From: Dietzia sp. NCCP-2495
GTDB taxonomy: Bacteria; Actinomycetota; Actinomycetes; Mycobacteriales; Mycobacteriaceae
DNA: 64,000 nucleotides
NCBI RefSeq assembly: GCF_026011735.1
Contig: NZ_BRVN01000009.1
Location: 1 to 64,000, forward strand
Direction: 5' to 3'
Each line of letters starts with the position of its first letter. Within the stretch, counting starts at the first letter, position 1. This document shows, piece after piece, positions 30,185 through 41,871 of this stretch. Under the pieces are notes generated by a model. The model searched no databases and was not told the origin of the DNA. It saw only the letters and a list, made by a program, of their open reading frames with translations. The position numbers and the translations under genes were made by a program.

Positions 30185-31523
30185 GCCCGGGACCGACACC
30201 GCGCCCGGCCCGGATTCCGCTCGGCCGGCCGCGGGCGGTCTGCGAGCGCTGACCATGGCCACCCTGTTCGCCGCGGCGTCGGGGTACCTGGTCATGCTCA
30301 TCGCCGGCCGCGCGCTCGGCCCGGCCGACTATCCTCTGTTCGCCACGTACTGGGGCGCGTTCTTCGCGCTCGGCGGCGTGGCCAACGGTCTCATGCAGGA
30401 GGCCACCCGCGCGGTGCGGTCGGCGCGTCAGCTCGCCGCGCAGGACGACGACAACGCCGCCACCACCAGACCGCGGGCCGCCGTCCCGCCGCCCGGTCCC
30501 CGCGTGAGGCTTCTGCCGTCCGGCCTCGTGCTGGGCGTGGCCCTGGCGGCCGCCGTCGTGGTGAGCGCCCCCGCCTGGACTTCCGTCGGCCTGCCGACGT
30601 TCTCGGGCCTGGGCGTGGCGATCATGGCGTTCGGCATCCTCGGCTTCAGCCTCCAGGCCGCGACCGCCGGCGCCCTGTCCGGCACGGAGAAGTGGGGCCT
30701 CTACGCCGTCCTGGTCACCGTCGACGCCGCCCTGCGTCTGGTCGTGGCGGGGATCGCCTGGTGGATCGGTGACGCCGCACTCGGGTTCGCGCTGGCCACC
30801 GTCGCCGGAGCCGTGACCTGGGCTCTGCTCGTGGCCCTGTCCCCGGCCACCCGCTCGGCCCTGGCCTCCGCTCTCGATGTGGGACGCGGCCAGTTCTGGC
30901 GCAACACGGGCACCGCGATGCTCGCCTCCGCCGGCACCTCGGCACTGGTCACCGGGTTCCCGCTGTTCGTCACCGCGACGGCCCGGCCCGATGATCCGGC
31001 CCCGCTCGTCGGTGCCGTGATCCTCGCGATCACCCTCACCCGCGCTCCCCTGCTCGTGCCGCTCACGAGTTTCCAGAGCGCGATCATCGTCTACTTCGTC
31101 GAGCGCCGCCGGCAGGGGCCGCGCGCGTTGGCGCTGCCGCTCGCCGCCGTGACCGCGGTCGGCGTCGTCGGTGCCGGGGCCGCCTGGCTGCTGGGACCGT
31201 GGCTGATCCGGGTGCTGTTCGGCGCCGAGTTCGAGCTGTCCGGTCCTGTCCTGGCCGCGCTCACCGCCGCGTCCGTCGGCACGGCCGCGCTCATGGTCAC
31301 CGGCAACGCCGCCCTGGCCTTCGACCGCCACCTGCTCTACAACGTCGGCTGGTGGGTCGCGGTTGTCGCCGCCGCGGCACTGCTCGTCGCCGTTCCCGGT
31401 CCGCTCGATGTCCGCTCCGCGATCGCCCTGCTCGCAGGACCGGGCATCGGCGTCCTGGTGCACATCGCCGGCCTCGTCGTCGTCACCGCCCGGTCCTCAC
31501 CACTCGAGGAACGCGACCAGTGA
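30162..31523 (+). CDS. Polysaccharide-flippase-like membrane protein (Rv3630 type)
   Basis: A 453-residue protein with about 12-14 membrane segments, starting near residue 32 (LTMATLFAAASGYLVMLIAGRALGPADY is its first segment, residues about 30-57). Size, topology and place match Rv3630 and the oligosaccharide-flippase-like superfamily. It may move a lipid-linked sugar across the membrane for envelope glycan assembly. The ATG lies inside the end of the M1 gene, and its stop overlaps the next GTG by 4 bases. Confidence 0.78.
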   Translation: MASPDPAEPGTDTAPGPDSARPAAGGLRALTMATLFAAASGYLVMLIAGRALGPADYPLFATYWGAFFALGGVANGLMQEATRAVRSARQLAAQDDDNAATTRPRAAVPPPGPRVRLLPSGLVLGVALAAAVVVSAPAWTSVGLPTFSGLGVAIMAFGILGFSLQAATAGALSGTEKWGLYAVLVTVDAALRLVVAGIAWWIGDAALGFALATVAGAVTWALLVALSPATRSALASALDVGRGQFWRNTGTAMLASAGTSALVTGFPLFVTATARPDDPAPLVGAVILAITLTRAPLLVPLTSFQSAIIVYFVERRRQGPRALALPLAAVTAVGVVGAGAAWLLGPWLIRVLFGAEFELSGPVLAALTAASVGTAALMVTGNAALAFDRHLLYNVGWWVAVVAAAALLVAVPGPLDVRSAIALLAGPGIGVLVHIAGLVVVTARSSPLEERDQ

Positions 31524-33550
31524 CGGCCCCGCGCCCCGTGGTGGACCCCCGCTCCCTCGCGCGGCGGGCGGCCGAACTGCTCGCCGGGCTGCTCGTCGCC
31601 GTGGTGATGGGCGCGGTCACGCTCGGCGTGATCAGCCTGCTGCCGTTCGTCGAACCGAGCTGGCTGCCCGAGGCGTTCGGGGCGACCCTGGCCGCGGGGT
31701 TCGTGGTGCTGGCCGGCTGGCTGCTCCTGCGGCGCGGCACCGGTGACCGGGGCCTGTGGGCGCTCGGCACCGCCGGCCCCGCGTTCCTCTCGGCCTCGCA
31801 CCTCGGCCTGCTGCTGAACGGGACGCCGCACTACCTGTTCGGGCTCGGCGGCGACCAGATCAACCGGGTGACCTACCTGACCCGGTTCGCGGACTCAGCC
31901 GCCCTGTCAGACCCGTTCTACGCCGACGCCGCACCGTTCTACCCGCCGCAGTGGTTCTGGGTCGGCGGGCGACTCGCGGCGCTGCTCGGCGTGGACGGCT
32001 GGGAGTTCTACAAGCCGTACGCGATCGCCACCATGGCCGTCGCCGGCGCGATCGCGTTCGTCTCCTGGCGCTGGCTCGTCCCCGCCCGGCTCGCGGTCCT
32101 GTTCGGCCTGGTCACCTCGGTGATCGGCGGGCACACCAACGCCTACGAGCCGTACTCGTGGATCCTCATCTGTCTGCTTCCGCAGGTCGTGGTGGCGACG
32201 ATCCTGCTGTGCCGAGGCGTCACCGAGCGACGCGGTGCGCCCGGCCCGTCCGCCTACCGCGAGCCCACGTGGCCCCTCGTGGTGACCATCGGCGTGTACC
32301 TCGGCTGGGCGGCGCTCGGCTACACGCTCATCGCGGGCTTCGCGGCGCTGCTGGTCGGGCTGGTCGTGGTGATCGCCGCGTGGCGGTGGCGCCACCACCG
32401 CGAGACCGTCCGGGCGCTCGCCGGCCGGCTCCTGGGGATGGCCGGAATCTCCGCCGCGATCGCCCTCATCACGTGGCATCCGTACCTGGTGGCCGTGCTC
32501 GGCGGCGCCGAGACCGAGCCGTCCGTGGCGAACGACTTCGCGCCGGAGTCCTCGGCCAGTTGGCCGCTGCCGATGTTCGAGGTGTCCGCCGCGGGGCTGC
32601 TCTGCCTGATCGGCGTGGTGTGGGTGGTGGTGACCGTGTGGCCGTCAGGCGCCGGCAGGGTCGCCGGGCGCGGGGCCGAGGCGGTGCGGGCGCGGGTCGA
32701 CGACGACGACACCCCGCTCCCCGCCGATCCTCACACGACCTCGCTCCCCGCCGGCCCTCACGCGACCTCGGGAATCCTGCCCTCGCCCGACCGTCAGTTG
32801 GTGCTGGCCCGCGCGTTCGGACTGAGCACGGTGACGGTGTTCGCGTGGTTCGTCCTCTCCGGACTGCGGGCCGTCACGGGCAGCTCGCTGTTGCCGTTCC
32901 GCATGATCCCGCCCCTCACCCTCGTCCTGGCGCTCGCCGGCGTCGTGGGCGCTCTCGCCCTCGCCCGTTGGGCCGCGGCGACCTCACCGGCGAAGTCCCG
33001 CGGCAAGGTCCTGGCCGCGGCGGTGGTCGTGGCCGGGCTCGCAGCCGTGCAGATGGTGCAGCACGTCTCGGAGGAGGACACGAAGTTCGCCGCCGCGGCA
33101 CGGACGAATACCGGGATGCCGCAGGACGTCCTCGGCGCGATCGAGGAGATGACCCCGCATCACCAGCCGTCGGACCTGGTCCTGCTGAGCTCGGATCCGA
33201 GACTGTCCGCGTATCGGCCGTACTTCATGTTCCAGGCGCCCTCGCAGGCCTACGCCACCCCGACCGGACGCTACGAGGCCCGCACCGAGGAGCTCCGCGA
33301 GTGGTCGCGGGCCGGTTCGCCGACCGAGTTCGCCGCCGCCATGGACGCCAGCGACTTCCGCGCGCCCGACGTCCTGGTTCTCGACCGCGACGACGCCGGA
33401 CGCTGGTCGTTTCTCGCCACGATCAACGAGATGCCGCGCGTCCAGAACAACTCGCGGGAGAACATCGCGTTCCGGCCAGCGCAGTTCGCCGACCCGGAGC
33501 TGTTCGAGATCCGGTTGCTCAAGTCGCAGGTCGTGGTGGTGCGGCGGTAG
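31520..33550 (+). CDS. AftA-like arabinofuranosyltransferase
   Basis: A 676-residue GT-C type protein with some 11-13 membrane segments and a soluble C-terminal domain. GGDQINRVTYLTRF near 110 and APFYPPQWFWVGGRLAALLG near 135 correspond to the N-terminal signature of galactan 5-O-arabinofuranosyltransferase AftA (GT85); the end with VQNNSRENIAFRPAQFADP resembles its C-terminal domain. It would use decaprenyl-phospho-arabinose outside the membrane. AftA normally lies by the emb genes, which are not in view, so it could be a paralogue. GTG start, GAGGAA upstream, 4-base overlap with the flippase gene. Confidence 0.75.
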   Translation: MTAPRPVVDPRSLARRAAELLAGLLVAVVMGAVTLGVISLLPFVEPSWLPEAFGATLAAGFVVLAGWLLLRRGTGDRGLWALGTAGPAFLSASHLGLLLNGTPHYLFGLGGDQINRVTYLTRFADSAALSDPFYADAAPFYPPQWFWVGGRLAALLGVDGWEFYKPYAIATMAVAGAIAFVSWRWLVPARLAVLFGLVTSVIGGHTNAYEPYSWILICLLPQVVVATILLCRGVTERRGAPGPSAYREPTWPLVVTIGVYLGWAALGYTLIAGFAALLVGLVVVIAAWRWRHHRETVRALAGRLLGMAGISAAIALITWHPYLVAVLGGAETEPSVANDFAPESSASWPLPMFEVSAAGLLCLIGVVWVVVTVWPSGAGRVAGRGAEAVRARVDDDDTPLPADPHTTSLPAGPHATSGILPSPDRQLVLARAFGLSTVTVFAWFVLSGLRAVTGSSLLPFRMIPPLTLVLALAGVVGALALARWAAATSPAKSRGKVLAAAVVVAGLAAVQMVQHVSEEDTKFAAAARTNTGMPQDVLGAIEEMTPHHQPSDLVLLSSDPRLSAYRPYFMFQAPSQAYATPTGRYEARTEELREWSRAGSPTEFAAAMDASDFRAPDVLVLDRDDAGRWSFLATINEMPRVQNNSRENIAFRPAQFADPELFEIRLLKSQVVVVRR

Positions 33551-33580
33551 AGCCGTCGGCGAGCCTCGCTAACGGAACCA

Positions 33581-33616
33581 GTCCGCACCCCTCAGCCTGT
33601 CTGCGCCCCTCAGCCG
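33581..33616. repeat. 18-bp direct repeat overlapping a stop codon
   Basis: GTCCGCACCCCTCAGCCT at 33581 is followed at once by the near copy GTCTGCGCCCCTCAGCCG at 33599. The second copy contains the stop codon of the leftward gene at 33610. Confidence 0.75.
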
Positions 33617-34014
33617 AGGACGCGGAGTTCCGCCGGAGCCGGAAACGGCACCACGATCTCCTCGCCCACGTCCTCGATCGCATCGGTCAACGCCGTGGTG
33701 AGCACGATCCGGTCATCGTAGACGTGGGCGATCCGCACGGTGACGGGCTGGGCGGGCTCGTCGTCGTCATCAATTCCCCCAGCACCTCGGTGACCGGCCG
33801 CTCCCCCGTCGGCCCCGTACACGTAGCGCTCGGCGAGGAAACGCAGGCCGATCATCTCGAGGGCCTCCTCGGCCTCGAACCAATCGTCGACCGGTCCCAG
33901 CGCGCGGCCCAGGCGGTCGATCGGGACGATCCGCGGTTCGGCGACGGTAATGTCGATCCAGCCGATCAACTCGCCGTCCTCGCGGCGGTGCGGGATCCAG
34001 GTGTCGGGGAGCAT
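33610..34014 (-). CDS. Hypothetical protein
   Basis: A 134-residue acidic soluble protein, not recognised. It has an N-terminal beta-rich part with DTWIPHRREDGELIGWIDI and a Gly/Asp-rich middle (GADGGAAGHRGAGGIDDDDEP) that looks like a linker. Codon use resembles its neighbours, and the frame has good GC at third positions. It converges on the AftA-like gene; no ribosome site is obvious. Confidence 0.65.
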   Translation of the reverse strand: MLPDTWIPHRREDGELIGWIDITVAEPRIVPIDRLGRALGPVDDWFEAEEALEMIGLRFLAERYVYGADGGAAGHRGAGGIDDDDEPAQPVTVRIAHVYDDRIVLTTALTDAIEDVGEEIVVPFPAPAELRVLG

Positions 34015-34077
34015 GAGTCGAGTGTGCCCGACCCAGCGCCGGTGTCACGACCGTGGAGGGCTCGGTGGACGTCGCCC

Positions 34078-34425
34078 TCAGGCGGTGACGATCGCGTGAG
34101 TAAAAACAAACGCCACTATCGGCAAGAGAATCGTCAGCACGATCGCCAGGCCGAGCGTCCAGAGTTCCCGGACCACGCCCATCAGCACGGACATGGCGAT
34201 CACGGTCATAACCAGCACCCCGGTCGCGGTGTACGTCATGACCGACTGCCACTCCTGCGAACAGATCCGCATTACGTTGTCCGCAGAGCAGCCGTCCGAC
34301 GCCATCACCGACAAGCCGCCGAAGAGAAAGCTCGCGAAGCCCACCACGAGGACCTCTACGAAGTAGAACACCATGCCCAGCGACCACAAGGCAGACCGGG
34401 TATCGCTGCTCATTTCCTCGGCCAC
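34078..34425 (-). CDS. Small hypothetical membrane protein
   Basis: A 115-residue protein with three hydrophobic segments (about 15-40, 64-84 and 88-110) and two cysteines in a short loop (ASDGCSADNVMRICSQEW) that could form a disulfide outside the membrane. No family recognised. The GTG at 34425 lies 3 bases after the glycosyltransferase stop; an in-frame ATG at 34413 has GAGGAA too close to it. Lower GC than its neighbours. Confidence 0.6.
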   Translation of the reverse strand: MAEEMSSDTRSALWSLGMVFYFVEVLVVGFASFLFGGLSVMASDGCSADNVMRICSQEWQSVMTYTATGVLVMTVIAMSVLMGVVRELWTLGLAIVLTILLPIVAFVFTHAIVTA

Positions 34426-34428
34426 AGG

Positions 34429-35325
34429 TCAGAACTTCCGGAACGTGTGCCCCAGCAGCTTCTTCCCGCCCTCGGCGAGCTTGCCGGCCTTCGCCGCGGT
34501 CGGCAGCAGTGATAGCGCGTTGAGGCGGGAGGTCACGTGCAGTCGCGCGGCACGCTCGGCGTTCTTCCAGCCGCGGGCCGCGAACGCGTCGGCCTCGCCG
34601 GTGAAGAAGCGGGACTCCTCGTCGAAGCGACGGCCGTCCAGCGCGCGGACGGAGGAGTCCGAGGCCGAGTGGCGGCGGTACAGGAACGCCAGGGTCGGGT
34701 CGTAGATCATGTGGCCGCCGCCGGTGATCACGTCGACGAGCAGCGCCAGGTCCTGCACCACGTCCAGGCCCTCGCGGAAGCCGATCCGCTTGACCCACTC
34801 GGAGCTCCACGCGAGCGACGGGAAGTAGGTCCAGTTGCCGTGCATGAGCGAGGTCATGAGCTTCTCGCCGTGCAGCACGGTCCGACCGTCGGTCTTGGGG
34901 GTGGTGATCGCCTTGACGCTGTCCGAGAGGCCGCGCACGGCCTGGCCGTTCTCGTCGATGACGCTGACGCCCACCTCCATCACGGCGGCGTCGGGCACGG
35001 CCGCGAAGCCGTCGGCGACGACCTGCAGGTAGTTGGGCAGCATGATGTCGTCGGCACCCATGATCACCACGATCGGGGCCGTGACCATGCCGATGCACTT
35101 GCGGTAGTTACCGTTCGCGCCGAGGTTCGTCTCGTTCTTCTCGTACGTCACGCGGCTGTCGCGGGCGGTGATCTCACCCATGTACCGGGCGGGCTCCGGG
35201 TCCGGGTAGCCGTCATCCACCACCACGAGCCGGAAATCGCCGTAGCTCTGCGCGAGAACGCTGTCGACTGCCTTCTTGAAGTGGTCGACATCCCCGTAGT
35301 AGGGAAGCATCACGTCGATGGCCAT
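34429..35325 (-). CDS. Family 2 glycosyltransferase
   Basis: A 298-residue GT-A enzyme. MLPYYGDVDHFKKAVDSVLAQSYGDFRLVVVDDG (residues about 5-38) is the nucleotide-sugar domain start, and VIMGADDIMLPNYL near 100 holds the metal-binding aspartates. No membrane segment, so it acts at the cytoplasmic face on an unknown acceptor. ATG at 35325 begins the domain; a frame extension to an ATG at 35373 would add 16 residues. Divergent from ppgS, with overlapping promoter signals between. Confidence 0.85.
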   Translation of the reverse strand: MAIDVMLPYYGDVDHFKKAVDSVLAQSYGDFRLVVVDDGYPDPEPARYMGEITARDSRVTYEKNETNLGANGNYRKCIGMVTAPIVVIMGADDIMLPNYLQVVADGFAAVPDAAVMEVGVSVIDENGQAVRGLSDSVKAITTPKTDGRTVLHGEKLMTSLMHGNWTYFPSLAWSSEWVKRIGFREGLDVVQDLALLVDVITGGGHMIYDPTLAFLYRRHSASDSSVRALDGRRFDEESRFFTGEADAFAARGWKNAERAARLHVTSRLNALSLLPTAAKAGKLAEGGKKLLGHTFRKF

Positions 35326-35372
35326 CGGGGAACCGCCGTCCTTGTCGTCACCGGGTTGTACGTCCGATCGCA

Positions 35373-35378
35373 TAGTAT
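35373..35378 (+). promoter_or_regulatory. -10 box of the ppgS operon
   Basis: TAGTAT ends 9 bases before the ATG at 35388. On the opposite strand the same DNA gives TACTAT-like sequence, so promoters for the divergent GT2 gene may overlap it. Confidence 0.4.
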
Positions 35379-35387
35379 CGACCCGCG

Positions 35388-36140
35388 ATGAGTGGAGACA
35401 GTGTGCGGCCCACGGGGCCCGGTGAGACGGTCGGCGACACCCCCGTCCGGAACAGCGACGTCTGGCTCGTCGTGCCCTGCTTCAACGAGGGCACGGTCAT
35501 CGAGGACGTCCTGCGTGAGGCCGGTAAGACGTTCCCCAACATCGTCGCGGTGGACGACGGCTCGACGGACGACTCGTCCCTGGCCATCCACCGCGCCGGC
35601 GCGCACCTCGTGCGTCACCCCGTCAACCTCGGCCAGGGCGCGGCCATCCAGACCGGCGTGGAGTACGCGCGTTCCCAGCCCGGCGCCCAGTATTTCGTCA
35701 CCTTCGACGCGGACGGTCAGCACCAGGTCAAGGACGTCCTGACGATGGTCGGGCGCCTGCGCTCCGAGCCCGTCGACATCGTCGTGGGCACACGCTTCGG
35801 TCGCCCGCGCGCCGAGGGCGACCAGGTGCCGCTGATCAAACGCATCGTCCTCAAGACCGTCGTCCTGCTCAGCCCCCGCACGCGCCGCCTCGGGCTCACC
35901 GACGCCCACAACGGCCTGCGCGTGTTCAACCGTCGCGTGGCCGAGGACCTGAACCTGCGCATGAACGGGATGAGCCACGCGAGCGAGTTCGTGGAGCTCA
36001 TGGATGCGCGCGGCTGGCGGGTCGCCGAGGAGCCGGTCGACATCCTCTATACCGAGTACTCCATGTCGAAGGGGCAGTCGCTGCTCAACGGGATCAACAT
36101 CCTGTCCGACGGTTTCGTGGGACGGAGGCTTCCCCGATGA
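35388..36140 (+). CDS. ppgS: Polyprenyl-phosphate glycosyltransferase (PpgS-like)
   Basis: A 250-residue GT2 enzyme equivalent to Rv3631, which makes polyprenyl-phospho-N-acetylgalactosamine in mycobacteria. VVPCFNEGTVIEDVLRE near 22, VDDGSTDDS near 50, GQGAAIQTGVEYA and the metal motif FDADGQH near 107 are those of dolichyl-phosphate mannose synthase-like enzymes. Its stop overlaps the DUF2304 gene by 4 bases, as with Rv3631-Rv3632, where the partner is needed for activity. The sugar used here is inferred from the mycobacterial pair. Confidence 0.82.
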   Translation: MSGDSVRPTGPGETVGDTPVRNSDVWLVVPCFNEGTVIEDVLREAGKTFPNIVAVDDGSTDDSSLAIHRAGAHLVRHPVNLGQGAAIQTGVEYARSQPGAQYFVTFDADGQHQVKDVLTMVGRLRSEPVDIVVGTRFGRPRAEGDQVPLIKRIVLKTVVLLSPRTRRLGLTDAHNGLRVFNRRVAEDLNLRMNGMSHASEFVELMDARGWRVAEEPVDILYTEYSMSKGQSLLNGINILSDGFVGRRLPR

Positions 36141-36523
36141 TCAAGGTTCTCCTGCTGCTCGCCGGCGCCGGGCTGGTGCTGTTCTTCGTCGCGAACCGCC
36201 GCAAGGCGCGGGCCAAGGCCGGTGTGAAGATCGGCTTTGTCCTGTTCGTGGTGTTCATGGTCTACGCCGTGCTCCGCCCCGACGATCTCACCGTGGTGGC
36301 CAATTACCTCGGCGTGCAGCGCGGCACCGACCTGGTGTTGTACGCGCTGGTCATGGGCTTCGCGTTTGTCACCGTGTCGACGTGGGTGCGGTTCCGCGAG
36401 CAGGAACTGCGGTACTCGCGCCTGGCCCGGACGATCGCCCTGGCAAACGCGGTGCGCCCGGAGGACCAGATCGACGTGCGAATCATGAAGCCCGTCCGCG
36501 ACGACGACCCCCTCCAGGCCTGA
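36137..36523 (+). CDS. DUF2304 membrane partner of PpgS
   Basis: A 128-residue protein with three membrane segments (about 2-19, 28-47 and 66-86) and a soluble end with REQELRYSRLARTIALANAV. This is the DUF2304 family and the Rv3632 counterpart. In mycobacteria the partner promotes PpgS activity, probably by holding it at the membrane. Overlap of 4 bases with ppgS. Confidence 0.85.
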   Translation: MIKVLLLLAGAGLVLFFVANRRKARAKAGVKIGFVLFVVFMVYAVLRPDDLTVVANYLGVQRGTDLVLYALVMGFAFVTVSTWVRFREQELRYSRLARTIALANAVRPEDQIDVRIMKPVRDDDPLQA

Positions 36524-36531
36524 GCCGCGCC

Positions 36532-36863
36532 GTGGACGCCGGTGACGACGTCCGGGCCGAGGCCGCCCGCCTGCGCGCCCGCCTCGAGGTAGCGTCTCAT
36601 CGACTCGACGGAGCCGCTCGCCGTCCCGACGTAGCTGCTGACCGCCTCGACGCCCTCACCGCCGGCGGTCCTCGACCGGGCGGGGATGACGACGACAACG
36701 ACGACATCGACCCGCGGCTGCGCGCCCTTCTCCATCCCTCCGCCGACCGCGTCTCACACCTGCTCGAACTCGCCGGCTCGCTGGCGGACGGGACGATGAC
36801 CGACACCGCCGTCGCCGAGGCCGCGAGGGCGATCGCGGACTCCCAGCCCGTCCGGCGGCCGCG

Positions 36864-36867
<4 letters not shown>
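36532..36867 (+). CDS. Hypothetical helical protein
   Basis: A 111-residue protein, mostly helical, with a heptad-like N-terminal part (EAARLRARLEVASHRLDG), an acidic stretch DDDDNDD and a second helical half. No family recognised. GTG start 8 bases after the DUF2304 stop; the stop overlaps the next gene by 4 bases. Position before a DUF1023 hydrolase suggests a partner of it, but this is inference. Confidence 0.55.
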
Positions 36868-39445
<2,578 letters not shown>

Positions 39446-39466
39446 CTACCGGGCCGTCACCCCGCG

Positions 39467-39562
39467 CCGCCGGTGCCGGCCGCCCCCGCACCGCCGGTGG
39501 CGGTCACCCCTGCACCGCCGGTGGCGGTCACCCCTGCACCGCCGGTGCTGGTCACTCCGGTC
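39467..39562. repeat. 24-bp tandem repeat, four copies
   Basis: Units CCGCCGGTGGCGGTCACCCC plus four bases start at 39467, 39491, 39515 and 39539; the middle two are identical. The fourth contains the stop of the DUF6541 gene. The period keeps frame, and TCA (stop on the minus strand) recurs in most units. Confidence 0.88.
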
Positions 39563-41789
39563 CGCGCAGCTCGGTCGCGAGCGTGAGCGGGGTGCGACGC
39601 TCGGGCGGGAACGGGGAGTCGGCGAGGATCTGCGCGAGTTCCGGCTCGGTGAAGGCGGCGCGGACCGCGAAGATCCGCACGTGCGAGTCCCGGTAGACCT
39701 TGACCAGGCCCGGTGTCGCATCCAGTTCGAGCAGGGCCTTGTTGTCCTTCTGGAAATGCCAGTAGTTCGGCGGGCTGACGTAGATGTAGGTGACGCCCAG
39801 GTCGGCGAGGGCGCGGTCCACCTCCGGGTCGGTGCCCGCCCTGTCCATGGTGTGGAACAGGTAGTCGGTGAGCGGTGTGGTGTCCCCGGAGTAGAGGTAG
39901 TGCCTGGACGTGGACGGCAGGCCGTCGGTGGCGTACATCCAGCCCGAGCCCTCGTCGGGATTGGTGTAGATCAGTCCGGAGTAGGCCTGTGGTTGCTCGG
40001 AGAGCCAGGTGAAGGCACGCAGGTCGTGGACGTCGACCATGCGTCCCCAACGTTGGTTCACCCCGGCGGCGACCGCGTACTCGGGCGAGGTCTGGACGAC
40101 CCACGAGCCGACGCCCGTCAGGGCGGCGAGCGCCACCGCGACGCGCGCGAGCGCCACGCCGCTGCCGTTCGGGTCGGTGATCGGGTCCACCAGGCGGCCC
40201 AGCCAGCCGGCCAGAATCTGGACGAAGGCGCCCACCCCCACGCCCACGGCCGCCGCGACGAGTACGGCCATCACGACTCCGATCCGGCGGGGATCGTTGT
40301 AGTAGACGCTGCCGAGGGCCCGCAGGGCGCCGCCGGTCCAGTTGCCGAAGACGTTCATCGCGTTGACGCACACCACCAGCAGTCCGGCCCACAGCAGCAG
40401 GGGCCAGAAGACCAGTCGGCGCAGCATCACGATCAACCCGACCGCGGCCAGGGAGAGAAGGACCCAGCGCACGCCCCAGTCCTGCACGTGCCGCACCTGG
40501 AGTGCGACCGCCTTGCCCCACGTGGCCGCGCGGTCCGCGCCTGTCTGGAACTCGAACGCCGAGATGTCGTCCGCCTCGGCGGAGACGGTGAGGATCTGCG
40601 GCAGCAACGTGAGCACGCCGGCCAGTCCGATCCCGGCCAGCACCGCGAAGTCACGGATGCGGCCCCGGACCGGTCGCCACAGTCCCTCGAACAACCACCA
40701 GAACAGCACGATCACCGCGACGGTGACCATGCCCGACGGGTGCACCCCGCCGATCCCGACGAGTCCCAGGGCACCTGCGGGGATAAGCCGGCGATCGGCC
40801 AGGGCGGCCACCACGACGGCCGCGCCGAGTCCGGCCATCCCGTTCGCGACCGCCGACGGTGTCGCGGCGACCATCACCTCGACGAACGGCAGGCCCGGGA
40901 ACAGTGGCGTGGCCATGGCGGCGACCGCCGCCGAGGTGGCCACCACGGCGCGCGAGTACCGGCGGTGCGTGATGATCCACGCCAGGGCCGCCACTCCGAG
41001 GGGGAAGACCACCGCGACGGAACCGATCTGCACGAGGTTGTACGCCTCCACCGCCCCGATCCCACGGAGCGTCATGACGAGTGCGGCGATCGCGTGCCAG
41101 GTGCTCGGGTAGTAGAGGGTCGCGCCGTTCTCCGGGTAGCGCAGCTCGCCGGCGTGATCGGGTGAGGCCAGTCCGAGATCGTGGATGAACCGGATGTAGT
41201 TGGCGTGCCAGTGGGCGTCCCAGCCCTGGAACACATTCGCCATGCCGCCGGGGGTCGCCGACAGTTCGGTGATGATCATCTGGCCGATCAACCAGGCACT
41301 GACCACGACCGCCGCGCCTGGCAGCAGCCACCACCAGGACCGCCCGTCGGTCCCGCCAGCGGTGTCCACGCCTGCGTCGCGCGGCTCGCCGCCCACCCGT
41401 GCGGCCCCCCGCCGGCGCTGACGCCGGCGACCGGTGCCACCGTGTCGACGTGGGCGGCCGAGGCGGCCGGGCCGGCCGCGACGCCCACCTCGGCCGCGAC
41501 CGGCGCCCGTGGCCTCACCCTTGCGGCGGTTCCGAAGCCGTCGACGTAGCCAGCCCGCGCCGGTGATCAGCAGCCCCACGAGGCCGACCACCGCGGTGGT
41601 GACGGCAGTGGCCACCGCGTACCCGCCGAGGGACCACGGGACCGATATGCGGCCGTAGACGTAGCCGGCGATCGCGGCGATGCCGAACGACACGGGGATC
41701 GACGTGGCCACTGACATCCGCAGTGGCAACTGCGCGGCCAGACCGACGATCGCTCCGGGCACCACGAGAAGTGCGACGAGCGTGATCAT
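39552..41789 (-). CDS. DUF6541 polytopic membrane protein (Rv3635 type)
   Basis: A 745-residue protein with about 12-14 membrane segments and a soluble C-terminal domain of 150 residues. It has an unusual Arg/Gly-rich insertion at about residues 85-140 (RGGRRGRPGRLGRPRRHGG). GWDAHWHANYIRFIHDLGL near 190 and YPENGATLYYPSTWHAIAAL are typical of GT-C-fold glycosyltransferases. Place beside galE matches Rv3635. Probably transfers a sugar from a polyprenyl carrier outside the membrane. ATG at 41789; the frame opens two codons earlier at a TTG. Confidence 0.82.
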   Translation of the reverse strand: MITLVALLVVPGAIVGLAAQLPLRMSVATSIPVSFGIAAIAGYVYGRISVPWSLGGYAVATAVTTAVVGLVGLLITGAGWLRRRLRNRRKGEATGAGRGRGGRRGRPGRLGRPRRHGGTGRRRQRRRGAARVGGEPRDAGVDTAGGTDGRSWWWLLPGAAVVVSAWLIGQMIITELSATPGGMANVFQGWDAHWHANYIRFIHDLGLASPDHAGELRYPENGATLYYPSTWHAIAALVMTLRGIGAVEAYNLVQIGSVAVVFPLGVAALAWIITHRRYSRAVVATSAAVAAMATPLFPGLPFVEVMVAATPSAVANGMAGLGAAVVVAALADRRLIPAGALGLVGIGGVHPSGMVTVAVIVLFWWLFEGLWRPVRGRIRDFAVLAGIGLAGVLTLLPQILTVSAEADDISAFEFQTGADRAATWGKAVALQVRHVQDWGVRWVLLSLAAVGLIVMLRRLVFWPLLLWAGLLVVCVNAMNVFGNWTGGALRALGSVYYNDPRRIGVVMAVLVAAAVGVGVGAFVQILAGWLGRLVDPITDPNGSGVALARVAVALAALTGVGSWVVQTSPEYAVAAGVNQRWGRMVDVHDLRAFTWLSEQPQAYSGLIYTNPDEGSGWMYATDGLPSTSRHYLYSGDTTPLTDYLFHTMDRAGTDPEVDRALADLGVTYIYVSPPNYWHFQKDNKALLELDATPGLVKVYRDSHVRIFAVRAAFTEPELAQILADSPFPPERRTPLTLATELRGPE

Positions 41790-41871
41790 GACCAACGCGA
41801 TGTCGATGACCCGCCTCCGTTCTCCCCGTGCCTACCTACCCGCCCATTATGGGGCACCGCCGGCCGTCTCC